A stretch of DNA of 64,000 bases, from contig NZ_AUII01000002.1 of the NCBI RefSeq assembly GCF_000423625.1, positions 186,001-250,000 of the forward strand, in the 5' to 3' direction. The position numbers and the translations under genes are program-made. Below the pieces are notes generated by a model. That model had not been told where the DNA came from. It did not search any database and was given only the letters and a program-made list of their open reading frames with translations. Positions 26,800 through 34,830 of the stretch are shown here, piece after piece (position 1 is the first letter of the stretch; every line of letters begins with the position of its first letter). The stretch comes from Pseudonocardia asaccharolytica DSM 44247 = NBRC 16224 (GTDB taxonomy: Bacteria > Actinomycetota > Actinomycetes > Mycobacteriales > Pseudonocardiaceae).

Positions 26800-27160
26800 A
26801 CGACCTCCGCGTCCCGCATCGCCCGCGCGGCGCGCTGCGAGTGTCGGTCTACGCCGGGGTTGATCCGCTGACCGAGTGCCGGCACTACCTCCGCGAGACC
26901 GTGCCGGCCGGCCCGCGCGCCGCCGCCGAGGCACAGAAGATTCCGCGCCGTCTCGCGGGGCAGGTAGACGAGCGGCGGAACCCGCGCACCAAGGCGACCG
27001 TCGACCAACTGCTCAACCGACACTTCGAGCTGCTCGACATCGAGCGCGACACCGTGGAGAACTACCGGCGTCTGGCCCGTCTGCACATCCGGCCGCTGAT
27101 CGGCGGGCAGAAGATCGGCGCGCTGGACGCCGACGTGTTCGACACCGGCCCCGGTGAGGA
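26800..27160 (+). pseudogene. int: N-terminal remnant of a tyrosine integrase
   Basis: The frame around 26835-27155 reads as the start and core-binding domain of an actinobacterial phage/ICE integrase: LRVSVYAGVDPLTECRHYLR, AGQVDERRNPRTKATVDQLL, LHIRPLIGGQKIGALDADVF. The N-terminal residues are frameshifted and the whole catalytic domain (Arg, His, Tyr box) is missing. It lies 95 bp after tRNA-Arg, the classical place for an integrase beside its attachment site. It is the relic of an integrated element. Confidence 0.7.
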
Positions 27161-27232
27161 CTGGCTCGGCGAGTTCGAACTCGAGGTGCGCGATCCCGCA
27201 GACCCGGATCGCGGTCGGCGATGTCATCCACG

Positions 27233-27453
27233 ATGCACGAACGCACCGTGCTCCCACCGGACGAGATCGAGCCCCTGACCAAGCTGCTCGCGGCGATGCG
27301 CGTCGAGCCCGGGCACGCGGCCCTGGTCGGCCCGGACAACATCAGGTGGGAGCTGCCCGCACTCGGCGCCGAGAGCACCTGGACGCGCTGGTCGACGAGG
27401 CGGGCAAGCACGATCTCTACGAGGCGACCGACACGCCGCGGCCCACTCGGTAG
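27233..27453 (+). pseudogene. Remnant of an excisionase-type antitoxin
   Basis: The first part (MHERTVLPPDEIEPLTKLLA, ALVGPDNIRWELP) matches the N-terminus of helix-turn-helix antitoxins that precede PIN toxins in actinobacteria. The C-terminus (HLDALVDEAGKHDLYEATDT) appears in a different frame only about 40 bp later. The whole DNA-binding HTH of about 70 residues is deleted, with a frameshift at the join. Confidence 0.55.
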
Positions 27454-27465
27454 GAAGGTTCGGTC

Positions 27466-27640
27466 GTTGGCGTTCCCGGCGTTCCTCGACACGTGCGTGC
27501 TGTTCCCGCAGTACCTCACCGACACCCTGCTGGCGCAGGCCGACGCCGGCACCTTCCGCCCGCTGTGGTCGCGCGACGTGCTCGAGGAACTCGGCCAGGC
27601 CCTCGAGCACGAGACGCGGATGACCGCCCGCGACCGAGCG
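27466..27640 (+). pseudogene. N-terminal remnant of a PIN-domain toxin
   Basis: Begins LAFPAFLDTCVLFPQYLTDT (TTG start) and continues through TFRPLWSRDVLEELGQALEH, the first third of a PIN toxin with the first catalytic Asp (LDTCVLFP). After about residue 55 the family text ends and the frame becomes Arg/Ala-rich. The remaining acidic residues are missing. It was the partner of the antitoxin remnant just upstream. DNA from 27641 to 27890 shows no gene. Confidence 0.6.
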
Positions 27641-27890
27641 CGCGGCGGTCTGGCCCGACCAGCTTGTCGACGAGCATCTGCTGACCGCGCAGCAGCGGAC
27701 GCGGACTGCGCCGCGCCGAGCTCGCCGGCAGGCGGGGCGTGCGGGTGCGGGGGCCGACAGCTCGGCTCGGCCGCGCCGTGGAGGGTCACCCCCGAGCGCT
27801 CGTACCGTTCGCGCCGGGCTGGGTTTCCGGTCGATGTGGCGGAGCACCTCCGGACATACCCAGGAGCGGGTCGACTGCGGTAGCGGTGCC

Positions 27891-29417
27891 TTACGGCGTG
27901 TACTGCTTGATGAGCTCCCGGCGCATGATCTTTCCGGTGGAGGTCTTGGGCAGGTCGTCGACGAAGCGGACCAGCCGCGGGCGCTTGTAGGCGGCCAGCG
28001 AGCGCCCGGCGAACGCGATCAGCTCCTCCTCCGTGGCTGTCGCACCGGCCGCGAGTACCACGTAGGCGCAGGCCAGCTCGCCCTTGACCGAGTCGGGCAC
28101 CGGGCCGGCGGCGACCATCGCCACGGCGGGGTGCGCGGCGAGCACCCGCTCGATCTCCGCGGGGTAGACGTTGTAGCCGCCGGTGATGATCATGTCCTTG
28201 CGGCGGTCGACGACGAACACGTGCCCGGTGTCGGTCATGGTGGCGATGTCGCCGGTGTGCAGCCAGCCGTCGGGCTCGATGGTCTCGGCCGTCGCCTGCG
28301 GGTTGCCGTGGTAGCCGAGCATGACGATCGGGCCGCGCACCATCAGCTCGCCGGGCTCGCCGCGGGGCGCGTCGCGGCGCACGTCGGCCAGGTCGGCGAC
28401 GCGCACCTCGACCCCGGGCAGCGCCACCCCGATCGAGCCGGGCACCGGCGGGGCGTGCAGCGCGTGGGTGGTGCCCAGCCCGGCGAGCTCGGTCATGCCC
28501 CACAGCTCGATCAGCGGCGCGCCGGAGCGCTCCTGCCAGCCCCGGATGGTCGAGAGCGGGATGGTCTGGCCGCCGACGGTGCACCGGGTCAGCGAGGACA
28601 GCTCGGCGGTCTCCAGCGCGGGCTCGGCGAGCATCGCGGCGTACATGGCGGGCACGCCCTCGAACATCGTCGCGGCGTGCTCGCCGATCAGCCGCAGCGC
28701 CTCGGCGGGAGCAAACCGCTCCATCAACACCACGGTGCCACCGACCAGGAACGTGCCGTTGATCACGACATTGCCGTAGACGTGCGGCGCGGGCAGCGCC
28801 GTGACGACCACGTCCGCCGAGGTGCGCCCGTGCATCGTGGCCGTGAGCGCACAGTTGAGCAGCACGGCGCGGTGGCTTTGGATCGCGCCCTTGGGATGCC
28901 CGGTGGTGCCGGAGGTGTAGCCGATGGTCGACGGCGCCGCCGGGTCCGGCGCGACCTGCGGGACGGGACCGTCGGCGGCCAGCAGGTCGGCGAACCCGAC
29001 CGCGCCCTCGGGAGGCTCACCGAAGGCGACCACGAGGCCCAGGCCGGGCACGTCGCGGGTCAGTGCCACCACCCCGGCGGCCTGCTCGGCGCTGGTGAAC
29101 ACCGCGGCGGCGGCGCAGTCGCGCAGCACGAACGCCAGCTCCTCCGGGGTGAGCATGACGTTGACCGGGTTGACCACCGCACCGGCCTTGAGCGCGCCGT
29201 GATAGGCGACGACCCACTCCCAGCGGTTCTGCGCGTACAGCGACACCGGGCGGCCCGGGCGCACGCCGCGGGCGGCCAGCGCCGCGGCCACCCGGTCGCT
29301 CGCGGCGTCCAGCTCCCGGAACGAGAGCGTGCGGGCCGCGGTGACCAGGGCGACCTTGTCGCCGAACCGCTCCGCCGCATGCGGCAGGATTCCTCCGGGC
29401 GAGACCATGTCATCCAT
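27891..29417 (-). CDS. AMP-dependent acyl-CoA ligase (fatty-acid/aryl type)
   Basis: A 508-residue ANL superfamily ligase. The P-loop is IGYTSGTTGHPKGAIQ; other motifs are LIELWGMTELAGLGTT, GWLHTGDIATMTDTGHVFVV, DRRKDMIITGGYNVYP and the C-terminal catalytic Lys in KTSTGKIMRREL. It converts a carboxylic acid to acyl-CoA through an acyl-AMP; the acid cannot be read from sequence. The start is ATG 29417, six nt after GAGGAGG. It is divergent from the phosphotransferase/BMC gene set and shares its intergenic region, which carries one of three copies of the locus palindrome. It may therefore be part of that pathway. Confidence 0.87.
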   Translation of the reverse strand: MDDMVSPGGILPHAAERFGDKVALVTAARTLSFRELDAASDRVAAALAARGVRPGRPVSLYAQNRWEWVVAYHGALKAGAVVNPVNVMLTPEELAFVLRDCAAAAVFTSAEQAAGVVALTRDVPGLGLVVAFGEPPEGAVGFADLLAADGPVPQVAPDPAAPSTIGYTSGTTGHPKGAIQSHRAVLLNCALTATMHGRTSADVVVTALPAPHVYGNVVINGTFLVGGTVVLMERFAPAEALRLIGEHAATMFEGVPAMYAAMLAEPALETAELSSLTRCTVGGQTIPLSTIRGWQERSGAPLIELWGMTELAGLGTTHALHAPPVPGSIGVALPGVEVRVADLADVRRDAPRGEPGELMVRGPIVMLGYHGNPQATAETIEPDGWLHTGDIATMTDTGHVFVVDRRKDMIITGGYNVYPAEIERVLAAHPAVAMVAAGPVPDSVKGELACAYVVLAAGATATEEELIAFAGRSLAAYKRPRLVRFVDDLPKTSTGKIMRRELIKQYTP

Positions 29418-29497
29418 CTCGCACCTCCTCAGTGCCACGAGTGTGCTCGATGCCACAAGTCTCGCGTCCGGCGCCGCGCGGTGCCGCTATCCGGCCC

Positions 29498-29524
29498 GGA
29501 CAAGACGGTCCGGCAGTTTTGTCC
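29498..29524. promoter_or_regulatory. BMC-locus palindrome, site 1
   Basis: GGACAAGAC, 9 nt, GTTTTGTCC: nine-base arms with one mismatch. The core is GACAA-N15-TTGTC at 29499-29523. It lies between the ligase (80 bp away) and the swivelling-domain gene (130 bp away). The same core geometry occurs at 36898-36922 and, with one change, at 45677-45701. Confidence 0.6.
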
Positions 29525-29654
29525 GAGCCATCCATCGGCGAGAGTGGTGCACCACGGCACTGTGACGTTCGCAACGCCGGGCGCCGGCGACCACGGATGC
29601 GGCGGACCGATGCTCCGCCGGCAGGACACGACCCACCAGTTCAAGGAGGAACCC

Positions 29655-30074
29655 ATGGCCGAAGTGCTGGCAGAAGGCTACAACGTCTTCGACACCAGCA
29701 AGTCCCCCAGCGGTACGGTCAAGTACCTGTTCTCGCCGGCGGACGTGATCAGCCTGATCCAGTCCGGGAAGCTCGCCGAGCACATCCTGCTGGTGCGCGG
29801 CGGCACCACGACCTTCCTCGCGCCGGCCCTGAGCATGGGCGCCATCGGCGTGATCACGATGTCCGGCGCGCCGGAGTCGCACCTGGGGATTCTCTCGCGC
29901 GAGTTTCAGACGCCCTGCGTCATGACCGCCTACCTCACTGACAGCGAGTCCCGCTACGTCGTCGGCGACACCGACGAAGCCCATTTCGAGGAGATCGCGA
30001 AGGCCCTCGACGGCCGGCGGGTTCGGCTCGACTGCACCGACCACGAGGTCGGACGCGTCGTCGCCGACGACTGA
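29655..30074 (+). CDS. Free-standing PEP-utilising-enzyme swivelling (phosphohistidine) domain protein
   Basis: A 139-residue protein. Residues about 25-105 resemble the mobile phosphohistidine domain of PEP synthase and pyruvate phosphate dikinase. The text VITMSGAPESHLGILSREFQ corresponds to the TxGGxTSHAAIVARE motif, with His76 at the phosphoacceptor position. In the large enzymes this domain swings between the ATP-grasp and substrate sites; here it is a separate protein. The start is ATG 29655 after AAGGAGGA. It heads a four-gene set with the 477-residue protein, the winged-helix protein and the dikinase-like protein. It probably carries phosphate for that complex; this is inference. Confidence 0.7.
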   Translation: MAEVLAEGYNVFDTSKSPSGTVKYLFSPADVISLIQSGKLAEHILLVRGGTTTFLAPALSMGAIGVITMSGAPESHLGILSREFQTPCVMTAYLTDSESRYVVGDTDEAHFEEIAKALDGRRVRLDCTDHEVGRVVADD

Positions 30075-30123
30075 GACCGGCCCCGATCCCATCCCGAGGC
30101 GCAGACAAGGAGAGAAGACCGAC

Positions 30124-31557
30124 GTGACGACCACCGAGGGCAAGCGCGCGACCTACAAGCAGCGGTACTCCGAAGGCGACGACGGCCTCCGCTTCCAGGA
30201 GCTCACCTACACCGGCAACTTCGTCGGCATGGAGCCCGTCACCGATGGGATCAAGGGTGACAAGATGATGAAGGCGCGCGCCAAGAGCGGCGTGCTGGAG
30301 CGGGTGTCGAGGGAGGACGTCCTCCGCGATCAGTTCACCATCGACGAGCTCAACGACCTGAACAACTACCTGGCCTGGAACATCTGGGATGTGCTCGTCA
30401 TGCGCGCCACGGAGGGCGTCAGCGGCATGATCCCGCGCCAGGAGTACGAGATCCTGGCCTTCATGCATGAGTTCTACCGGTGGCCGGAGATCCTGCGCAT
30501 GACCACCGACGAGGTCGGCGGCGGTCAGGGGATCATGGACATCGGGGCGACGGCGCGGCGCGAGATCGGTACCAAGGTCAACGCCGTGCACGACTGGTGC
30601 ATCGGGGCCGTCGGCTTCGGCATGGGTCGCTGCGGCTTGCTCGCCCTCGAGGCGATCAAGCCCGACGACTACATCGAGGAGTCGAACGAAATCCTCAAAT
30701 TCATGCAGCGGGTGCTGTGGGGCAAGCGCCAGGACGGGTACATCCTCAACTCCCAGGACCGCTACCGCTGCCGGATCCACGAGCCCGACTTCATCGCGCA
30801 GCTCACTCCGCAGCTCGAGGCGCTCGAGGCAGGCAGCCCGAAGCACAGCGCGTTCACACAATTCAACGCGGCCGCTGAGCTGCTGTCCTTCCTCGACCAC
30901 TACGACTGCCGACTCGGCCTGGGCGACACCGGCCCCTATGAGCTGCCGGACGGGCAGCTGCTTATCCTGCGGGATCTGTTCGTCAACGAGGAGGTCTTCC
31001 ACTGGAGCGATGTGTGCGAGGACGCCGGCCTTCCGCACTGCTACACGCTCGCGCTCGTGATCGACCCGGAGAAGATGGGGCTGGAGGAGATCCGGGTCAA
31101 TGACATCTCTACCACGTTCACCCGGCCGAAGAACTACATCGAGGCCATCACGGCCGGCGCGGTCTTCGTCCGCGAGAAGTGGAACACCCCGATGGGCGAG
31201 GTGTACCCGGTCAAGATCGACGACCTCGCCGAGCACCTCGGCCGCGTGCAGACCGCCACGCTGAAGCTGTACACCAAGACGTCGAAGATGTGCCGCCGGG
31301 ACCTCATCTGGAACGGGCAGTACGTCTACTACGTGGACATGATCCTCCCGCACCTGCGGCTGGCCGGCACCTACGACAAGGCGTGCCGCGACTACGACCT
31401 GTGGGAGATCGACCAGCGGATCGCCAACTACTACTACGACATCACCAAGCGCGGCTTCGCTCAGGAGACGGTGCCCAGCAAGATCTTCTCGGGCGCTGGC
31501 TACCTGCCCTTCTCCGACAACGCTGACCGCCGCCGCTCGAAGTACCGCTGGCTGTAG
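30124..31557 (+). CDS. Unrecognised 477-residue protein of the dikinase-like gene set
   Basis: I do not recognise the family. It is soluble, acidic to neutral, with many aromatic and charged residues and no signal peptide or membrane segment. Notable stretches are GFGMGRCGLLALEAIKPDDY, a His/Asp/Cys-containing HDWCIGAVGFG, FLDHYDCRLGLGDTGPYELP, and a Tyr-rich C-terminal part (NGQYVYYVDMILPHLR, RIANYYYDITKRGF). The start is GTG 30124 after AAGGAGAG. It lies 49 bp after the swivelling-domain gene and 104 bp before the winged-helix gene. It could be the catalytic or substrate-binding subunit of a multi-component phosphotransferase. That role is inferred only from the neighbours. Confidence 0.8.
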   Translation: MTTTEGKRATYKQRYSEGDDGLRFQELTYTGNFVGMEPVTDGIKGDKMMKARAKSGVLERVSREDVLRDQFTIDELNDLNNYLAWNIWDVLVMRATEGVSGMIPRQEYEILAFMHEFYRWPEILRMTTDEVGGGQGIMDIGATARREIGTKVNAVHDWCIGAVGFGMGRCGLLALEAIKPDDYIEESNEILKFMQRVLWGKRQDGYILNSQDRYRCRIHEPDFIAQLTPQLEALEAGSPKHSAFTQFNAAAELLSFLDHYDCRLGLGDTGPYELPDGQLLILRDLFVNEEVFHWSDVCEDAGLPHCYTLALVIDPEKMGLEEIRVNDISTTFTRPKNYIEAITAGAVFVREKWNTPMGEVYPVKIDDLAEHLGRVQTATLKLYTKTSKMCRRDLIWNGQYVYYVDMILPHLRLAGTYDKACRDYDLWEIDQRIANYYYDITKRGFAQETVPSKIFSGAGYLPFSDNADRRRSKYRWL

Positions 31558-31661
31558 GCGCCTCGCCGGCTTCGCCGCGGACTGACTGACCCAAAGCCGG
31601 CCCCGACGGGCGGCGCGGCAGGCCCCGTCGCGCCGCCCGTCCCCGTTCGAAGGACTCTCAT

Positions 31662-32282
31662 GTGACAGCGCTTTCCCTGAGCAGGATGGACTACGACGTG
31701 CTGAACGTCGTGGTGCTGAAGAAGATGGCGACGGCCGACGCCGTAACGGCGGTCTCGGGTGTGGACCCGACGGTCGTTTCGGACGTCCTCGCCGCTCTCG
31801 CCGACCACGGCCTGGTGGTCGTCGCCGGCGGCTCGGCGCTGCCCACCGACGGAGCCGAGTCCGCCCTGGCGGCCACGGCCGCCGACCGGTACGCGGCGCT
31901 GCGCGACGACGACGCCGTTGCCGGATTGGTCGACCGCTTCGAGACCACGAACGCGCAGTTCCTCACCGCCATGTCGTCCTGGCAGCAGGTCGATATGGGT
32001 GGCCGCAAGGTGGCCAACGACCACTCCGCTCCGGACTACGACGCGAAGGTCATCGACCGGCTGCACAAGCTGGTGACGCGGCTGGGCCCGCTGTTCGAGG
32101 CGCTGGCCGGGCACGACCCGCGGTTCGCCCGCTATCCCGAGCGGTTCGATGCCGTGCTCGCCGCGATCGACGCCGGGGACCACGACCTGGTCTCGTCCCC
32201 GACCCGCGACTCGGTGCACAACATCTGGTTCGAGTTCCACGAGGACCTGCTGCGCACCCTCGGCCGGGAACGAACCGAATGA
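31662..32282 (+). CDS. Winged-helix/helical accessory protein of the dikinase-like set
   Basis: A 206-residue protein. Residues about 10-65 look like a winged helix (YDVLNVVVLKKMATADAV, then VDPTVVSDVLAALADHGLVV), similar to small HTH domains attached to some actinobacterial pyruvate-phosphate-dikinase-like proteins. The rest is helical, with WQQVDMGGRKVANDHSAPDY in the middle. It starts at GTG 31662 and ends ATGA over the dikinase-like start, so the two are translationally coupled. More likely an assembly or substrate-binding partner than a classical transcription factor, but a regulatory role cannot be excluded. Confidence 0.72.
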   Translation: MTALSLSRMDYDVLNVVVLKKMATADAVTAVSGVDPTVVSDVLAALADHGLVVVAGGSALPTDGAESALAATAADRYAALRDDDAVAGLVDRFETTNAQFLTAMSSWQQVDMGGRKVANDHSAPDYDAKVIDRLHKLVTRLGPLFEALAGHDPRFARYPERFDAVLAAIDAGDHDLVSSPTRDSVHNIWFEFHEDLLRTLGRERTE

Positions 32283-34801
32283 GCAGCCCCACCGTGGCGA
32301 CGACGGGTCCCGGCGGCACCGCTGACGCCGGCTACACCCGGGTCTTCGCCGAGGCGGATCCCTCCGACGTCGACTGGCTCGGCGGCAAGGGCGCCGGCCT
32401 GGCGCGGATGACGCAGCAGGGCCTGCGGGTACCCCCCGGCTACGTCATCGGAACCGGAGCCTGCCGTCGCTACCTGGAGGAGGGGACGCTGCCGGCCGGC
32501 CTCGCCGACGAGGTCCTCGCCCGGCTGGCCGACTTGGAGCGCGCCGCCGGCAAGATGTTCGGCGGCGGCCCGGTGCCGCTGCTGCTCTCGGTGCGATCCG
32601 GGGCGCCGATCTCCATGCCGGGGATGATGGACACGATCCTCAACCTCGGTCTGGACCGCGCCGCCGCGCTCGCCATGGCGGAGGCGACGGGCGATGCGCG
32701 CTTCGTCGCCGACCTGGTCGCCCGGTTCCACGCGATGTACGCAGAGACCGTGTTGGGCGCGATGGACCGCGGCGAGGGGATCGACGAGCTGGTCGCCGGG
32801 GTCGCCCCCGCCGACGATCCCGGCGCCGTCTACGACCGGATCTGGGACGCCTGCCAACGCGCGTTGGCCGACGACACCTGCGATGCGGTCCCCGACGACC
32901 CGCGTGCCCAGCTGCTCGGCGCGGTCGAGGCGGTTTTCCGCTCGTGGAACACGCGCCGGGCCCGCACCTACCGCGACCACCACAAGATCCCGCACGACAT
33001 CGGCACCGCCGTCGTAGTACAGGCGATGGTGTTCGGCAACCTGTCCGCGGACTCCGGGTCCGGCGTGGTGTTCACGCGCGACCCCGTCACCGGGGAACCG
33101 GGCCTGTTCGGCGAGTACCTCGCCCACAGCCAGGGCGAGGATGTTGTCGCGGGCACCCGCACGCCCGACCCGATCGCCGAGGCGCTCGACCCGGCGGTGC
33201 TCGACGAGCTGGGAACGACATGCTCCGAGCTGGAGCGCAGCCAGGGTGACGTCCTCGACATCGAGTTCACCGTCGAGCGGTCGGTCCTGTACTTCCTGCA
33301 GGTGCGCAGCGCGAAACGCACGCCGGAGGCGGCGGTCCGGATCGCCGCCGATTTCCTGCACGAGGGAACGGCACCGGCCGTGGCGACGCGCCACGTCTCG
33401 CCCGCGCACGTCCGGCAGGTGCAGCGGCCCGGATTCGATCCCGGGGAGGTCGACCGCGCCCGCTCGGGCGACCGGCTGCTCACGACCGGAATCGGCGCCT
33501 GCCCCGGCCAGGTCGGCGGCGCGCTCGTGCTGGACTCCGACCGCGCCAAGGCCGCCGCCGACGCCGGAGGCGAGGTGATCCTGGCCAGGCCGGTCACCAG
33601 CCCCGCGGACCTCCACGGCATGATCGCGTCCCGCGGCATCGTCACCGCGACCGGCGGGTCGACCAGCCACGCCGCTGTCGTCGCCCGCGCGTTGGGCACC
33701 GTCTGCGTGGTCGGCGCGGGGGAGATCCGCGTCGACGAGGCGTCCCGCACACTCGCCGTCGGTGATCGGACGCTGAGGGAGGGGGACGAGGTCTCGCTGG
33801 ACGGATCGACGGGTGAGCTGTTCGCCGGGCGGTTCCCGACGGCCACGCCCGCGGCCGCGACCGACGCCCTCGCCGCGCTGCTGGCGGCCGCCACGTCGGC
33901 GAGCGGTTGCGAGGTGCTCAGCCGAGTCACCCTGCCCGCCGACGTCGCCGAGGCGATGGCCGCCGGCGCCGCCGGCCTGGTGACCGCCGTCGACGACGTC
34001 CTCGCCGCCACCGGGCACCTCGACGGCCTGGTCGAGGGGTTGCTCGGTCAGGGAGCGGGTGCGGACGGCTTCGGCGGAATCGCGGCCCTGGTGGAGGCCG
34101 AGTTCGCCCCGCTGCTGGCGGCCGCCGGCGACGTGGAGGTCGGCGTGCGCGCGATCGACCTCGTCGCCGACGAGGCCCGCGAGTTGCTGCAGCAGACCGC
34201 GGTCACCACCCGGCACCCGGAGCTCTCGGTCCCGCTCGGGCGGCCGGAGCTGGTACGGGCGCAACTCGAGGGCCTGCGGCGGGCACTGCGGGAGTCCGGG
34301 TCCGGGGCCCGCATCCATCTCGCCGTCCGACACGTCAGCGACCCCGCCGAGGCGCGGGCACTGCACGCCCTCGCCGAGCAGGTCGGGCCGGAGATCGCCG
34401 TCGGCACATACCTGACCAGCCCGCGCGCCGCGCACGGCGCGGTGGACATCGCCGCGGTCAGCGACGTCGTCTGGCTCGAGGTGCGCACGCTGCAGGCTGC
34501 GATGTTCGGCATCCCCGCCCGCCAGCTGCTCACCGCCGAGCCGCTGGACGGTTATCTGCGCCGCGGTTTGCTGAGCTGTGACCCGCGCACCACGCTGGAT
34601 CCGTCGGTCCAGCGCCTGCTGCAGGGCGTCGCCGAGGCGACCGACCGATCCGGCGACAAGGTCGGGATGCGGCTGTCCGGCGAGGTCTCCGAGACCGCGG
34701 CAGCGCAGCTGTACGCGCTCGGCTTCCGCCGGTTCGCGGTGGACGCCGCGGAGACTCGCCCTCTCATCCTCGCGCTGGGCAAGGCCGGGCTCGCCCGCTG
34801 A
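32279..34801 (+). CDS. Pyruvate phosphate dikinase-like protein with diverged C-terminal barrel
   Basis: An 840-residue protein in the order of PPDK. The ATP-grasp domain (residues about 20-345) has LGGKGAGLARMTQQGLRVPP, LLLSVRSGAPISMPGMMDTI, GVVFTRDPVTGEPGLFGEYL and DVLDIEFTVERSVLYFLQVR. The swivelling domain carries His464 in TATGGSTSHAAVVARALG. The C-terminal region (about 520-840) should be the PEP/pyruvate barrel, yet lacks the usual GLCRTEHMF, TNDLTQ and CGE signatures; SGE stands where CGE is expected. ATP-driven phosphorylation of the His seems possible, but pyruvate need not be the acceptor. It overlaps the upstream gene by 4 nt and converges on a HAD phosphatase gene. Confidence 0.85.
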   Translation: MSSPTVATTGPGGTADAGYTRVFAEADPSDVDWLGGKGAGLARMTQQGLRVPPGYVIGTGACRRYLEEGTLPAGLADEVLARLADLERAAGKMFGGGPVPLLLSVRSGAPISMPGMMDTILNLGLDRAAALAMAEATGDARFVADLVARFHAMYAETVLGAMDRGEGIDELVAGVAPADDPGAVYDRIWDACQRALADDTCDAVPDDPRAQLLGAVEAVFRSWNTRRARTYRDHHKIPHDIGTAVVVQAMVFGNLSADSGSGVVFTRDPVTGEPGLFGEYLAHSQGEDVVAGTRTPDPIAEALDPAVLDELGTTCSELERSQGDVLDIEFTVERSVLYFLQVRSAKRTPEAAVRIAADFLHEGTAPAVATRHVSPAHVRQVQRPGFDPGEVDRARSGDRLLTTGIGACPGQVGGALVLDSDRAKAAADAGGEVILARPVTSPADLHGMIASRGIVTATGGSTSHAAVVARALGTVCVVGAGEIRVDEASRTLAVGDRTLREGDEVSLDGSTGELFAGRFPTATPAAATDALAALLAAATSASGCEVLSRVTLPADVAEAMAAGAAGLVTAVDDVLAATGHLDGLVEGLLGQGAGADGFGGIAALVEAEFAPLLAAAGDVEVGVRAIDLVADEARELLQQTAVTTRHPELSVPLGRPELVRAQLEGLRRALRESGSGARIHLAVRHVSDPAEARALHALAEQVGPEIAVGTYLTSPRAAHGAVDIAAVSDVVWLEVRTLQAAMFGIPARQLLTAEPLDGYLRRGLLSCDPRTTLDPSVQRLLQGVAEATDRSGDKVGMRLSGEVSETAAAQLYALGFRRFAVDAAETRPLILALGKAGLAR

Positions 34802-34830
34802 CCGCCACGTGGGAACCAGCACCGGCGGGC

